Shown: piece after piece, positions 1-9,800 of the stretch
Numbering within the stretch: the stretch's first letter is position 1
How the letters are laid out: the number at the start of each line of letters is the position of its first letter
Assembly: GCF_014698065.1 (NCBI RefSeq)
Contig: NZ_JACJSI010000042.1
Location: 1 to 59,643 of the forward strand
Reading direction: 5' to 3'
Length of the DNA: 59,643 nucleotides
Source: Nostoc flagelliforme FACHB-838
Lineage (GTDB): Bacteria > Cyanobacteriota > Cyanobacteriia > Cyanobacteriales > Nostocaceae
Made by a program: the position numbers and the translations under genes
The notes under the pieces: model-generated
What the model was told of the DNA's origin: nothing
Seen by the model: the letters and a program-made list of their open reading frames with translations, nothing else
Database searches by the model: none

Positions 1-133
1 AGATGGAGATTATGCCAATAAACCAAAGAATGTATCGACTAACGGGGCTGGCAACGGATAAATAACCCATAAACATAGAAAAGCCAACCCCAGACACTGC
101 ATATCCTATATGAAAGAGCTTGATACTTTGCAT
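1..133 (-). CDS. Partial small membrane protein, runs off left edge
   Basis: An ATG at 133 opens a frame that stays open to the window edge (44 residues). It is hydrophobic almost throughout: FHIGYAVSGVGFSMFMGY and then YILWFIGIISI suggest two membrane segments. It lies just downstream of, and co-directional with, the small reading frames at 150-760. No family is recognised. The 3' end is outside the window, so full length is unknown. Confidence 0.4.
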   Translation of the reverse strand, partial: MQSIKLFHIGYAVSGVGFSMFMGYLSVASPVSRYILWFIGIISI

Positions 134-149
134 AATCAGAATCCAGAAG

Positions 150-572
150 TCAGGAGTCAGAAGTCAGAAGGGAATTAACATAACTTGTTAGTAATTTGCT
201 AACTTCTTCAAGTTGGTTAATTGCGTTTGCCATATCACCGTAATTTAAATCCCTAGCTAGGATTAAATAATATCTACATTCTTCTAAAGAACCCTGTGCC
301 GTGTTCATAAATCTTGCTTTATCTGCTCTACCTTTAAACATCAATACTGTTATTGCTGCGATCGCAGTTTGAGCCATCATCCCTCGCTGCATCAATTCCT
401 CAATCTGTCTATTGGAGTGCGATCGCGCTCTTGACTCATCAATAAGTTGCTGGACTATTAGGAATTCTTCTGAAGATAGGTTTTCTAGTGTCAGCCCCGA
501 CAGATTCAACTCCCCGTCCTTCTTCAGGTGAATATTTAATGCTTTGCGATGGGTTTGTTCTTGTTGCTCCAT
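150..572 (-). CDS. Hypothetical helical protein, 140 aa
   Basis: Predicted mostly alpha-helical. The C-terminal half, from about residue 80 (ARFMNTAQGSLEECRYYL and LEEVSKLLTSYVNSL), resembles the last two helices of the four-helix-bundle/23S rRNA intervening-sequence protein family. The N-terminal half (LNLSGLTLENLSSEEFL) does not. It may be a fusion of two origins, because a separate frameshifted member of the same family lies at 974-1352. It overlaps the upstream frame at 439-651 by 134 bases on the same strand, so one of the two is probably over-extended. No function is assigned. Confidence 0.5.
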   Translation of the reverse strand: MEQQEQTHRKALNIHLKKDGELNLSGLTLENLSSEEFLIVQQLIDESRARSHSNRQIEELMQRGMMAQTAIAAITVLMFKGRADKARFMNTAQGSLEECRYYLILARDLNYGDMANAINQLEEVSKLLTSYVNSLLTSDS

Positions 573-651
573 ATATTGCCACGCCCAAAACGAGGGTCAA
601 TAGCAGCAGATTCATTACTGCTGCTAATCCAATCAATTTATTCGGCTGCAT
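439..651 (-). CDS. Possible single-span membrane protein, 70 aa
   Basis: The frame starts at an internal ATG (residues MQPNKLIGLAAVMNLLLL) and has one strong transmembrane segment near the N-terminus. The rest is polar and overlaps the 5' part of the 140-aa frame below it in a different phase. The start codon overlaps the stop of the frame at 638-760, an arrangement seen in tightly packed plasmid or phage operons. The C-terminal half may be read-through of the neighbouring gene's DNA. No family is recognised. Confidence 0.3.
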   Translation of the reverse strand: MQPNKLIGLAAVMNLLLLTLVLGVAIYGATRTNPSQSIKYSPEEGRGVESVGADTRKPIFRRIPNSPATY

Positions 652-760
652 TTGTTGGGCTAATACCGAAAATACCCGCAACGAGTTCGTCACCGATTGC
701 ACGAAAGGAATCTACGTCAGCTTCTTCCTCCATCGCCTTAGAGACAAACTTACTCACCAC
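638..760 (-). CDS. Possible small acidic protein, about 40 aa
   Basis: Starting at GTG 760 (or ATG 733), the frame encodes a short acidic peptide containing AMEEEADVDSFRAIGDELVA. It ends in TAA overlapping the ATG of the membrane protein frame. The composition is protein-like and the overlap suggests translational coupling. The opposite strand carries an equally open frame (549-920) ending ETVDWETFLVDESAIPTEE, so the true coding strand between 700 and 920 is uncertain. Confidence 0.25.
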   Translation of the reverse strand: MVSKFVSKAMEEEADVDSFRAIGDELVAGIFGISPTNAAE

Positions 761-973
761 GTCCTTGGGAGCACAAGAAGCGGCTATCAATCACTCTACG
801 GTTAGTGAATTAGTTGCAGACATACTCAAAAACAACGGCTTGAAAGACGTGTTAGATATTGAAACGGTTGACTGGGAAACATTTTTAGTAGACGAATCAG
901 CAATACCTACCGAGGAGTAAGTATAAGGGGAAAGGGGAAAGGGGAAGGGGTAAGGGAGAAGAGAAGATGCTTT

Positions 974-1352
974 TTACTTGATCAATTGATTTATAGCTTG
1001 AATTTGAGTAAATAGCATCCGACTCAACTCGACAGTTTGGCTATAAAGCTGGTTGTAAGTTGGTTGCTCTAGATATCCAACTTCCAATGCAACTCTTAAA
1101 AGACTACGAACTTCTCCTGCTGAACCTTTAGCAATATTAAGAAAATTCACGTATTCTTTCCGTGAATATCGCTCAAATCCTTCTGCAATATTTGTTGATA
1201 TTGAAACTGATGCTCTTCAAAGCTTGCTCCCTTAACCCAAAATCTTTACTTAGTTCTCCATCTTTAGTCAATATGTATATTTGTTTAACTAATTCAATCC
1301 CTTTCTGCCACACTCTTAAATCTTCAAAACTCTCAACCCTTTTCTTTTCCAT
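974..1352 (-). pseudogene. Four-helix-bundle protein (IVP family), frameshifted
   Basis: From ATG 1352 the frame reads MEKKRVESFEDLRVWQKG, a typical start for the four-helix-bundle/23S rRNA intervening-sequence protein family. Around 1215-1222 the phase changes by one base. After the shift it reads RASVSISTNIAEGFERYSRK and ends with LFTQIQAINQLIK at a TAA (974-976). The S/TNIAEG core and total length of about 125 aa match the family. A single sequencing error could also explain the shift, but the surroundings are rich in broken genes. Confidence 0.75.
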
Positions 1353-1391
1353 TCCTTTCCCCCTTCCCCCTTCCCCTTTACCCTTATTATT

Positions 1392-1790
1392 ATGGAAAAA
1401 TATCCTTTAGACTGGTTAAAAACATCTTGTGAGCAAGTCTATTGCCATCCCATAGCAGAACGTACTTGGCGCAAATGGTTAAGATTGTGCCAAGTTCCAC
1501 AGTACGCTAGGGAAGTGGTGAAGGAACAAGCTATGTGGCTATTGACTTTGGCTTACATGAAGAAGTTAGAGCCGAATAAAAAATTCACCCTGTTTCAAAT
1601 TAAGTTTAAACTCTCAGGAAATCCATTTGCCGAATTGCATCTAGCTGAAGCAATTTATAACGCTTGTTACACCAATGCAGTTGGAAAGGACTTACCAGAA
1701 ATCATTCTTAGAGTCACAGGTAACGCCTGTACTTCCTGGATCGGAGAAATAAAATTTAGATGGTTAAAAGCTTGCCAATCCGGGCATTGA
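1392..1790 (+). CDS. Conserved-looking hypothetical protein, 132 aa
   Basis: Starts at ATG 1392 and encodes a basic, tryptophan-rich helical protein (LDWLKTSCEQVYCHP near the N-terminus, RTWRKWLRLC following). The first 25 residues resemble a helix-turn-helix with a 'pick the position by homologue' wording typical of plasmid- or transposon-borne DNA-binding proteins, but I cannot name a family. It is convergent with, and overlaps by 124 bases, the cysteine-rich frame on the other strand. Confidence 0.5.
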   Translation: MEKYPLDWLKTSCEQVYCHPIAERTWRKWLRLCQVPQYAREVVKEQAMWLLTLAYMKKLEPNKKFTLFQIKFKLSGNPFAELHLAEAIYNACYTNAVGKDLPEIILRVTGNACTSWIGEIKFRWLKACQSGH

Positions 1791-1996
1791 CTACCCTCGC
1801 AGCCGTGAGGATGAATAGCGCAATTGAGTGTTACACCGCCATAACTCGACCCGTGATAGTACCTGCAACAAGAGCAGGGAAAGGAAATAGGCTTAGGTTG
1901 GAGTAAATCCCCAATTTCGACTGCGTCACTTTCGGAAAAAATAATCGAAGCCAGATTCTGAGACGTTGATTTAATTAAGGTTTTAGGCTTTATTTT
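1667..1996 (-). pseudogene. Cysteine-rich CPDW-motif small protein, no start codon visible
   Basis: The minus strand is open from 1996 to a TAA at 1667. It contains FPCSCCRYYHGSSYGG, then LNCAIHPHGCEG and QCPDW. This cysteine/histidine pattern (CxCC..YHG...CA.HP.G....CPDW) is one I associate with a family of small cyanobacterial proteins of unknown function that are often near mobile DNA. No ATG or GTG start is apparent upstream of the motif, and the frame runs on past CPDW where relatives usually end. It is probably a decayed copy. Confidence 0.45.
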
Positions 1997-2189
1997 CTAA
2001 CAGTAACTCAAATTTATAGCTCAAAATCCGAAAGTAAAGCTCTAAAAGGCTTTCAGCGATTGGGTTCTCCCAGAATGACTAAATAGGGATAAACTCTTAA
2101 ACCTTTGCCCCATCTAAAGTGAAAAAATAGGCTTGATTTTTCTCTTAGCAAAGTGATGGAAGAGCGTTATTCAACCGTATGTATTTTTT

Positions 2190-2344
2190 AATTTACTCAA
2201 GCCTTGGTTAGATGTTTTTCATATTCCTCTTTTAAAAAGCGGATTTATTTCTCTACAAAACCATCGTTTCCCGTTAATTCAAACATTACTAATTAATCAA
2301 GATAACGGGCCGCAGAATATGTCTCTTCTTATAACTTTATCCTA
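2190..2344 (+). mobile_element. Transposase remnant (ISAzo13-like?)
   Basis: The plus strand reads LLKPWLDVFHIPLLKSGF and, further on, SLQNHRFPLIQTLL followed by INQDNGPQN before a TAG near 2344. The acidic DNGP element in this context recalls the DDE core of ISAzo13-type transposases. There is no start and both flanks are lost. A 28-bp sequence immediately downstream (2357-2384) recurs next to the IS630 fragment at 38.1 kb. Confidence 0.35.
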
Positions 2345-2356
2345 GAAGCTCTTTTC

Positions 2357-2384
2357 TATGCAGCTTCATATTAAATTGGTATGA
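2357..2384 (+). repeat. 28-bp repeat, copy 1
   Basis: Begins TATGCAGCTTCATATTAAAT and matches the 28 bases at 38083-38110 at 25 of 28 positions in the same orientation. Both copies abut transposase remnants, so this may be an insertion-sequence end. Confidence 0.5.
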
Positions 2385-2403
2385 ATCCTTACGAAATGGT
2401 AAG

Positions 2404-2784
2404 CTATAGGTTTTGAGATGAAACTCTAATTGCCGGCTTGCCATCTAGCAAAGTTAGGGTCAGACAACACTTTCCGATTAAGTCAGAACTCCAACAGTAG
2501 ATTGGAACTCCTCCGTAACAGCAAGAAAACTCTTTAACCGTTTGTGGTAAGTCTTGAAAAGTAATATTTGTTTGAACTGAATTTATTGCCGAAAGAGCTT
2601 CTGCTAGTATAAATATTGAACCAATTTCACCTAATCTTCTGTTTTCTAGCGAAATAGTATTGCCAAATGCAAGTTGATCTAGTTCTAATTCTGTAATCTG
2701 TAATCCTATAAGTTTCATCCCTTTCTGAACTTCGCTTGTTTCTAGACCTTTTTTTAATTGTGTTAACTTAGATACAGTAGACAT
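2404..2784 (-). CDS. Hypothetical protein, 126 aa
   Basis: Complete frame with ATG at 2784. Features are a lysine-rich helical start (KLTQLKKGLETSEVQKGMKL), a central cysteine cluster (EFSCCYGGVPIYCW) and a C-terminal segment with two more cysteines. No signal peptide or membrane segment is evident. No family is recognised. It stands alone between transposon debris, which suggests an accessory gene. Confidence 0.5.
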   Translation of the reverse strand: MSTVSKLTQLKKGLETSEVQKGMKLIGLQITELELDQLAFGNTISLENRRLGEIGSIFILAEALSAINSVQTNITFQDLPQTVKEFSCCYGGVPIYCWSSDLIGKCCLTLTLLDGKPAIRVSSQNL

Positions 2785-2931
2785 AGTTTTTAAAGCTGTA
2801 ATAATAAAAAATTAAATTTATAGGTTTGTATGATGTTGAAAAGCATAGGTTTAACTGGTAACAAAGGCTAAAATTAAACTTCAAGATAAGATTGTAATAC
2901 AGATTTTATTTAACCTTTGTACTGCAAGAAC

Positions 2932-3114
2932 CTATAAAGTTTTTTTTTTCTTCTTTCTGCCTTCAGCAACACGTGATTGATCACCAAAAGCTGATAATAA
3001 CCATAATTTTGCTGATAATTTCATCAACTTTTGAAATAATGCTTGTTTACTTACTAACATTAGTTCTACAAACAATAATGCTTCAGTTGCTAACACCTTG
3101 AGTGCTTCGCTCAA
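2932..3114 (-). CDS. Short hypothetical ORF, 60 aa
   Basis: An amphipathic helical peptide (ALKVLATEALLFVELMLVSK) ending in a run of lysines from a poly-T tract. Upstream on the same strand (3115-3500) are scraps that also look protein-like but are interrupted. It may be the tail of a decayed gene. No family is assigned and reality as a gene is doubtful. Confidence 0.2.
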   Translation of the reverse strand: MSEALKVLATEALLFVELMLVSKQALFQKLMKLSAKLWLLSAFGDQSRVAEGRKKKKKTL

Positions 3115-3703
3115 CTAGGACGTTCACTGAGCAGACTTAATACCACTATCATCATCACAGGTAATGTGAAAATTTGCTCTCTTAACTTTTCGTTGTCTTT
3201 CCTGATGAAAATCGCAGTAGCTCCCAGCTTGATAGTTTTAGAGGATGTTTGAAAAGTCATATTGTCAGTATCAAAAGTTTTATAGCCTTCTAAATCTCCC
3301 TTTTTAAGGGAGATTTAGAGTCTGGTTCCTTCTTTTTTAAGGGAAAATTTAAAAGTGCCTAAAGCCACAGGTAAACACTTTTCAACCAACTTCTTAGTAG
3401 CGCAAGTACATAGATTTCTGTTTCTATTTTTTCTATTGCTGAAGCTGGCACCTGTATTTATCTTCTTCGGTCTGGATTTCCTATTTTGGGGTGCGAAAAG
3501 TAGCCATTTTGACAACTCATTGTCTTGCTATCTTTGCTTCCCAACTTTATGTCTAGCGCTTTCTTTTTGCTAAGTTGACATCAATGAAAACTACTAAGGA
3601 TTCTACTAGGGCTTGATCATTCAAATTTTTTATTAGCAACAGGACAGCTAAAAATTTAAGGAAGTCCTAAACCACTATTAACTTTAGATGGAGATGAATA
3701 TCT
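3115..3703. other. Gene-free decayed stretch
   Basis: No intact gene. It holds a perfect hairpin at 3290-3318 and interrupted minus-strand protein-like scraps (for example PASAIEKIETEIYVLALL around 3400) that look like an old transposase or similar gene. No promoter for neighbouring genes is recognised. Confidence 0.4.
3290..3318. repeat. Perfect 13-bp hairpin, interspersed-repeat type
   Basis: CTAAATCTCCCTT, a 3-base loop, then the exact reverse complement. The AAGGGAGATTTAG arm type is a common intergenic hairpin in cyanobacteria. It could act as a terminator for either strand. Confidence 0.6.
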
Positions 3704-4792
3704 TTAATAGCTCACCAATGAGATAGTTTTTGGCTTTAGATTTGTACTATTGTTGTGAGGCGAACGACCAAAGAATTTACTTAGGGCAGTTATTTCGTGC
3801 ATTAATTCCTTAAATCCTTCCAATGTCAGTGATTGAGGCCCATCTGAAAGTGCTTTAGCTGGATTAGGGTGAACTTCAATCATCAAGGAATCTGCACCAG
3901 CAGCTATTGATGCCATTGTCATAGTTGGCACAAATTCGGATTTACCTGTGGCATGACTAGGATCAATCATGATAGGTAAGTGGGTCAGGGTTCGCAAAAC
4001 TGGAATTGCAGATATATCAAGCGTGTTTCTTGTAAACTGTCGGTCAAAGGTGCGAATTCCTCGTTCACATAGTATAACGTTTGGATTACCTCCGGCTAAA
4101 ATATACTCTGCTGACATCAACCAATCTTCGATTGTAGCTGACAGTCCCCGCTTCAGTAGCACTGGCTTAGTGGTAGCTCCTAGTTTTTTGAGAAGTGAAA
4201 AATTCTGCATATTTCGGGCCCCAATTTGCAACACATCTGCTACTTCGATGAGCTTGTCTAAGTCATCTGTGTCCATGATTTCTGTAATGATTCCTAAACC
4301 TGTAGCTTCTTTAGCTTTTGCTAACAAAGCTAGAGCGCTCTCACCGTGACCTTGGAAAGCATAAGGTGATGTTCGGGGTTTATATGCCCCACCACGTAAA
4401 AATTGTACACCGTATTCTTTCACCGCTTGGGCTGTCTCGACGATCATTTCTTCGTTTTCTACCGAGCAAGGGCCTGCAACTACAACTACAGGATGGTTTT
4501 GCCCAAAAGTTATAGGCCCATTAGGTGTTGGTACTACAACCTCACTATGTTCTCCGTAACGAAATTCTAAAGAAGCTCGTTTGAAAGGCTTTTTAACCCT
4601 AATCACTTGCTCTATAAAAGGGTTCAAATTTTGAATCTGGCGTGGATCAAGTTCTGAGGTATCTCCCACCAAACCGATTACTACTTTGTGATGACCTACA
4701 CAGATTTCTGGTGTAAGTTCATAGCGACGAATTTCTTCATTTACTTGTTCTATTTCGGCAGATGGGGTGAAGGGTTTCATTACAATAATCAC
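3704..4792 (-). CDS. aroF: 3-deoxy-7-phosphoheptulonate (DAHP) synthase, type I beta
   Basis: This enzyme condenses phosphoenolpyruvate with erythrose-4-phosphate, the entry step of the shikimate pathway. At 362 aa it has a ferredoxin-like N-terminal regulatory domain (about residues 5-80) and then the TIM barrel, with VVAGPCSVEN, RGGAYKPRTSPYAFQG and IDPSHATGKSEFVPTM, the family's substrate and metal-binding motifs. A second in-frame ATG lies 12 bases in (MKPFTP) and is the likelier start. The gene is preceded by the same 33-bp promoter element as the PKS/NRPS genes. I infer that it is a dedicated copy that raises phenylalanine supply for the ammonia-lyase. Whether it escapes feedback inhibition cannot be read from the sequence. 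Confidence 0.95.
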   Translation of the reverse strand: MIIVMKPFTPSAEIEQVNEEIRRYELTPEICVGHHKVVIGLVGDTSELDPRQIQNLNPFIEQVIRVKKPFKRASLEFRYGEHSEVVVPTPNGPITFGQNHPVVVVAGPCSVENEEMIVETAQAVKEYGVQFLRGGAYKPRTSPYAFQGHGESALALLAKAKEATGLGIITEIMDTDDLDKLIEVADVLQIGARNMQNFSLLKKLGATTKPVLLKRGLSATIEDWLMSAEYILAGGNPNVILCERGIRTFDRQFTRNTLDISAIPVLRTLTHLPIMIDPSHATGKSEFVPTMTMASIAAGADSLMIEVHPNPAKALSDGPQSLTLEGFKELMHEITALSKFFGRSPHNNSTNLKPKTISLVSY

Positions 4793-5321
4793 TAGTTTGT
4801 CTACTCCTTAAATAGTTCAAAAATTGATAATTTTTAGGGAAAAAGTTGATTCAGGTTCGCTGATTTATTGTTAAATACTAATCAGTTAAATATTGTAGAT
4901 TTATGCAACTAGATAAAAATTATTTTTAGGTCAGGTGCTAGGTCTAGTGTACCCAAAAGCTCCAAAGAAGAGAAGGATTCCCATCCTTGATGCAAACATC
5001 CTTTAACCCACTGCTGTACAGTGACTTTTTATTTGCTGCTGTGTTAACTTAATGTCATTGAGGGTGTAAAGCTTGCACTCTCTAGCGTTAAGCTGAGAAG
5101 TAGCACAGGCAACTTACAAGCTATATCAACACAAATGGTTGTAAATCTAAAGTGGGTAAGGCTAGTTATACAAATTCGATTAATGATTGCAACATATTCT
5201 TAGGTAAGTAAAACGATGGCAGTTGTGTAGACGTTACATTGCAACGTCTACACTTTGGGAAATTGGTATTATGTTGGTTGCCAAAACTAGTTATGGATAA
5301 TTAATGTCAGAGTTATATTTA
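4793..5321. other. Intergenic region upstream of DAHP synthase
   Basis: Contains cluster promoter element copy 6 (4876-4908). Beyond it, up to the PEP-CTERM remnant at 5322, I see no gene or recognisable RNA. Confidence 0.4.
4876..4908 (-). promoter_or_regulatory. Cluster promoter element, copy 6 (DAHP synthase)
   Basis: On the coding strand it reads TTGCATAAAT, 14 bases, TGATTAGTA. The first block is identical to other copies and the spacing is invariant. The second block is the most divergent of the six. It ends about 83 bases before the DAHP synthase start and is followed by TATTTA as a possible -10. Confidence 0.7.
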
Positions 5322-5447
5322 CTATCCATACTGGTTATGTTGTTTTTTGAGCCGGGAAACAGCAACCAAAACTACAAACATAAATATTCCACATGAAACA
5401 GAAGATTCTGGTACTGTTTTCAGAGTAACTGCGCGAATTTGGCTCAT
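5322..5447 (-). pseudogene. Remnant of a PEP-CTERM protein (sorting tail only)
   Basis: A 41-residue frame from ATG 5447 contains KTVPESSVSC followed by a hydrophobic segment (GIFMFVVLVAV) and a basic end (SRLKKQ). That is the proline-glutamate / transmembrane / basic architecture of a PEP-CTERM sorting signal with almost nothing in front of it. It lies downstream of the full-length PEP-CTERM gene at 5585-6541, whose tail has a similar VPESS start, so it is likely a leftover of a tandem duplicate. Confidence 0.55.
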
Positions 5448-5584
5448 CCGGGTTTGCACTATGTCAATCCTGGTAAATTAACTATCGCTATATTGTTATC
5501 TTTACATAGTTGGATTTTTTCGCACCGACTTATTTACTGAGTTGTTTTTAAACAAAACTGCTATCTTAAGCGAAAGTCACCAAT

Positions 5585-6541
5585 TCACTTCCCTGTGCAA
5601 ATTTTTCCGGCTAACTTAACAATAGGTTCATTCTGCTTTCTGTTTTTTCGGAAACAAACTCCTCCTATAAACCCAAGCACCAATATTCCTGGTATGTAAG
5701 ATGATTCTGGTACTGGTTTTGCTACTGCTTGAATAGATCCAGGTATTGAGAAATACTGTATCCCGTATTTATCTGTGGTAATAAAATCAAATGATTCTGG
5801 AGCGCCTGCACTGTTCCAAATTACCCTAACCTCGCCGCCTAGAGAGGCAACATCCGATAAAAAAGCATCAGCCAAGCTATTCTCTAATAGTGCTAAATCA
5901 GCCTCTTTTCTTGCTGTAACAGGGTTAGTAAAAACGAAGAAATTATTATCCTCAAATGAAATTGTAGGTCCCTCATCAGCAGCTACAAATATATCGGAAT
6001 AACTAAAATCTACTATTTTAGTTGTTTGATAAAATAGGCTGAAATCTACATTATCTGGATTAGCTTTATAGATAAGCTCCTCAACAGTTGAATCAGGGCT
6101 ACCGTACCAATCCTTTCCTAAAATATCATCACCCAAATTCCACGTTTGAGTAAAGCTACGATCGCTTTTTTGACTGAAACCGAAGCCAATATCCTTGAAT
6201 GCAATCCCATTACTTGTCAAGTAGTTACTGAAATTATTATAACCATTGATTCCAGTCATACTTCCCGATTTTACAGCTTGATTAAAAGGTTCGGGACTTC
6301 CCTCTCGACCAGTTACATAATAGGAACTATTAAATCCTAAAGAATTTTTACTGATCTCTATATGACCATAATCTGGGGCAGAGGGATCTAGACTACTGAA
6401 ACCAACATTACCCTCATTTTCGTTAATATCTCCGAAAAAATCGATCCTATTGGCAGAGTTTTCACTTGGTAATGGTGGCAGAATTTGAAGTGCAAGGAGT
6501 GAACTGAGGACAAGCGTGTTGAAAGCCATAAGTATTACCAT
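5585..6541 (-). CDS. PEP-CTERM sorted secreted protein, 318 aa
   Basis: An N-terminal hydrophobic stretch (MAFNTLVLSSLLALQIL, probable signal peptide; ATG 6529 may be the real start) is followed by an Asn/Ser/Asp-rich extracellular body without a domain I can name. The C-terminus has VPESSYIPG, a hydrophobic span (ILVLGFIGGVCF) and a basic RKNRKQ tail, a PEP-CTERM signal recognised by exosortase-type systems. It sits inside the biosynthetic cluster between NRPS and DAHP synthase on the same strand but lacks the shared promoter element. A role in the pathway is unproven. Confidence 0.7.
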   Translation of the reverse strand: MVILMAFNTLVLSSLLALQILPPLPSENSANRIDFFGDINENEGNVGFSSLDPSAPDYGHIEISKNSLGFNSSYYVTGREGSPEPFNQAVKSGSMTGINGYNNFSNYLTSNGIAFKDIGFGFSQKSDRSFTQTWNLGDDILGKDWYGSPDSTVEELIYKANPDNVDFSLFYQTTKIVDFSYSDIFVAADEGPTISFEDNNFFVFTNPVTARKEADLALLENSLADAFLSDVASLGGEVRVIWNSAGAPESFDFITTDKYGIQYFSIPGSIQAVAKPVPESSYIPGILVLGFIGGVCFRKNRKQNEPIVKLAGKICTGK

Positions 6542-6633
6542 AACTATAACGTGTACTGAAGCTGATGCTTCTAAACTGTAGCTGTCTAGATTTCGATTTA
6601 GCTAGCTGTCTGCTGACCATAAAAGATTATATG

Positions 6634-6729
6634 ATAGGACTTACCCAAAAAGGCAGTGAAAGCTTTGATTTCCCGTAGAGGCAATTCATGAATTGCCCCT
6701 ACATTTCTTACTTGATGCGTAAGTCCTAT
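6634..6729. repeat. MITE-like palindromic element, about 96 bp
   Basis: Terminal inverted repeats ATAGGACTTAC (6634-6644) and GTAAGTCCTAT (6719-6729) enclose a second palindrome (6675-6702) built on GGCAATTCATGAATTGCC. This looks like a non-autonomous transposable repeat common in Nostocales. A fragment with the same GTAAGTCCT end occurs near 41.39 kb. It lies between the PEP-CTERM gene and the NRPS stop. Confidence 0.7.
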
Positions 6730-6866
6730 ATGATAATGCAGCAATACTTTTGCCAAAAAAAAAGTAGGTCTAACTTTTGCCGAAATCTGGAGTGCGGAAT
6801 GTGGGTTATATAACCTAAGACTCAAAGTCTGAGGTCAATTTTTTACTAGTGTAAGCGTGTAGTACG

Positions 6867-9800
6867 TTAAGAGTGATTTGTCACTTCTACACCATTGCCT
6901 AGTAAAGATACAACGGCTAGCATCTCTGCCATAAGTTCCAAATAGCGATCGCCAAGTCTGCGAATAGTTGCAGGTAGGTGGAAATTGCGAGAGTATTCGA
7001 TTTCTAAGTGAACAGTGCCATCGGTGATGGAGAAGAAAAACTCTAATAACGCTGTACGTTTCTGGTCAGGAGAGGACAACCGACTATCTCTATCTTCCTC
7101 AATAAACTCAAACAGTTCTGAGGCGGGAGCAGTACGATTTCCTAAGTAGTTAGCTCTGACTGGTGTGAGATTGTTATCGGGATAAACATGATGAGGAAGC
7201 TGCTCAGAAATCCAATCAAAAGTTACACCATTCATCGGCAACTCGTTAAATTTGGCTTGGATTTCCTTGGTGGTTTGCTCCCACTTGATGGAACGTCCTA
7301 CATTAACCCCGACAGGGAAATTCATCGCAAAGTTACCAACACTATTTAAAAACGTGTGTTTGCTATCTAGAGTTCTGCCGTGGCTGCGATGGCTAACTAC
7401 TACCCAAGGCTGTCCACTCCACTCAGCCATCAACCGATACAAGGTAGAAAGTAGCAACATGTAGACATTACATTTGTAATACTGTTTGGCTTCACGTAAA
7501 AGAATGTTACTACTGTTTTTAGCCAGGGTAAATTTTTCGCTGGCGGCGGAAGCCTCTAAATTAGCACCTTTTTGATGGTCAAAGGGAACTTGGAAGGTAT
7601 ATTCCTGTGAAGGAAATTGAGATTTCCAATAATCTACATGACTTCTCAAAGCTCCCTGTTGTTCCGCCTGCATCAGCACACGCACATAGTCTATATAAGA
7701 AGGTGTCGCAGGGAGAGGATGAGAACTCAGAGTTATGTTCCCCAGTAACTCGCTGTAGGTCAACCATAAGAGATTAAAAATCACCCCAGTACTTAGCAAA
7801 TCACCAATGATATGATGTCCAACCAGCGAGATATCGTAGCAGGATTCATTGACCTTGATCGCGATTACTTTCATCAGCGGCCATTGGTCGATTTGAAACT
7901 GTTGAGCTATTTCTTGTATCCGGTTGTGGATTTCACTATCTCGTTGTGCAGATGTAAGATGACTACCATCATAGAATTCAGCACTCAACTTTTGCTCTGG
8001 GGAAATTAACTGTTGCCACCATTGTTGATCTCTTTGCACAAACACAGTCCTTAGTGCAGGATGAGTTTCCAGAACAACATTGAGAGCTTGGTTAAATATT
8101 TCTGCGTCCAATGGTTGATGGAAAAGAAAACGTGTATAGCCATTCCATTGGTATGGAGGCTCAAAGTATTTCACTAACCAACGTTGAGCAGGGCCTAGAG
8201 GTAAGTATTCCTGGCATATTGTTGGCTTTTCTTGGGTGATAGCTGCCAAAATAGCCTTGCGGTCTAACTTACCATTGTGGGTTTTAGGTAGACTGGCTAG
8301 CCATTCCCATCGGTGAGGAATCATATAATCAGGCAACCGTTGAGCCAGGAATTCCTTAATTTGTTGATTGTCTACTTGAGAACCAGCCAAGCAAGCTATT
8401 AACCGTTTTTGACCATTTTCGTAATCTACAGCTAAAACGGCAGCTTCATTAATCGCGGGATGGCTATTGAGAACACTTTCGATTTCACCCAGTTCTACAC
8501 GGAAACCACGTATTTTAATTTGGTGGTCAATGCGTCCATGATACTCGAAACTGCCATCGGGCAATTCCATAGCTAAATCGCCAGTTTTGTATAAATATTC
8601 CCCTGGAACGTGAGAAAAGGGATTAAGCCGGAATGCGTCTGCTGTGCGTTGTGGATCTTTGAGATAACCTTTAGCCAATTGCACGCCGCCAATCCAGAGT
8701 TCTCCCATTTTTCCTGGGGCTAATGGCTGCATCTGTTCATCCAAGATTAAGATATACACATTATCTATAGCTTTACCTATAGGAATGCAGATTTCTTGTT
8801 CGCCTGGGCGTTGACGAATAATGTGTGCGGTGACATCGATGGAAGCTTCAGTGGGGCCATAAAGATTGGCTAAACCAACACTCATGCCATACTTCTCAAT
8901 CCAACGCTGTACAAAAGGTACAGGTAAAGCTTCACCACTAAAGACTAACCAACGCAAATCGGGAAAAGTCCATGATTCTGATTCTAAAGCATTACAAAAT
9001 TCTCCAAATAGGGAAGGAACAAAGTGCATGACATTGATTTGATTATCTTTAATCCACTGTGCTAAGAGCCAAGGATTTTTGACTGTTTCTGTTTCCACAG
9101 AATAAACAGTAGCTCCCACCATCAAAGGCCAGAATATTTCCCATACTGATATATCAAAACAGCAAGATGTTTTTTGAGCAACGCGATCGCCATAACGCAA
9201 TTGAAAAGCATTCTGCATCCAAACCAGGCGATTCATGTAACCCCGATGGTTGAGCATCACTCCTTTAGGTTTACCTGTAGAACCAGAGGTGTACAGTACT
9301 GTCATCAAGTCATCAGGATTATTAACATTGGCAGGAGCTATGTCTGAACAACGCGCCCAAGTCTTTTTGTTTAACTGTGTCCAAGCTTTACCTTGCTCAA
9401 AAATACCCTCATCTAAGAACATCAAAGTATTTAACGGTAACTGCTCAGTCAGGCATTCTGCTAACTTGTTTGTCAATCGATTTTCTGTTAGCAAAATTCT
9501 GATTTCAGCGTGTTCTAGTATGTACTTAATCCGTTCATGAGGATATATAGGATCTAAAGGAACGTAAGTCCCGCCTGCTTTGAGAATGCCAAGAATCCCC
9601 ACAAACATCAAAGGCCCGCGTCGTGTCATTATCCCCACAAACACGCCTGGTTTCACTCCCTGAGACTGCAAATAATTAGCCACCTGATTGGAAAGACGGT
9701 TTAACTCTGCGTAGGTAATTTGAGTTTCCCCATCCGTCACTGCTATGGCATTGGGAGTACGCTTGGCTTGCTCGATAATTTCCCAGTAAGGAATTTCTTG

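Noticed and set aside
549..920. Plus-strand frame ending in an acidic WETFLVDESAIPTEE tail
   Set aside because: Its first half is antisense to a membrane-protein frame and there is no ribosome site. The tail looks protein-like, but I cannot choose the strand, so it is mentioned only under 638-760.
6598..6825. Minus-strand 75-codon frame
   Set aside because: It is mostly the MITE-like repeat at 6634-6729 read through.
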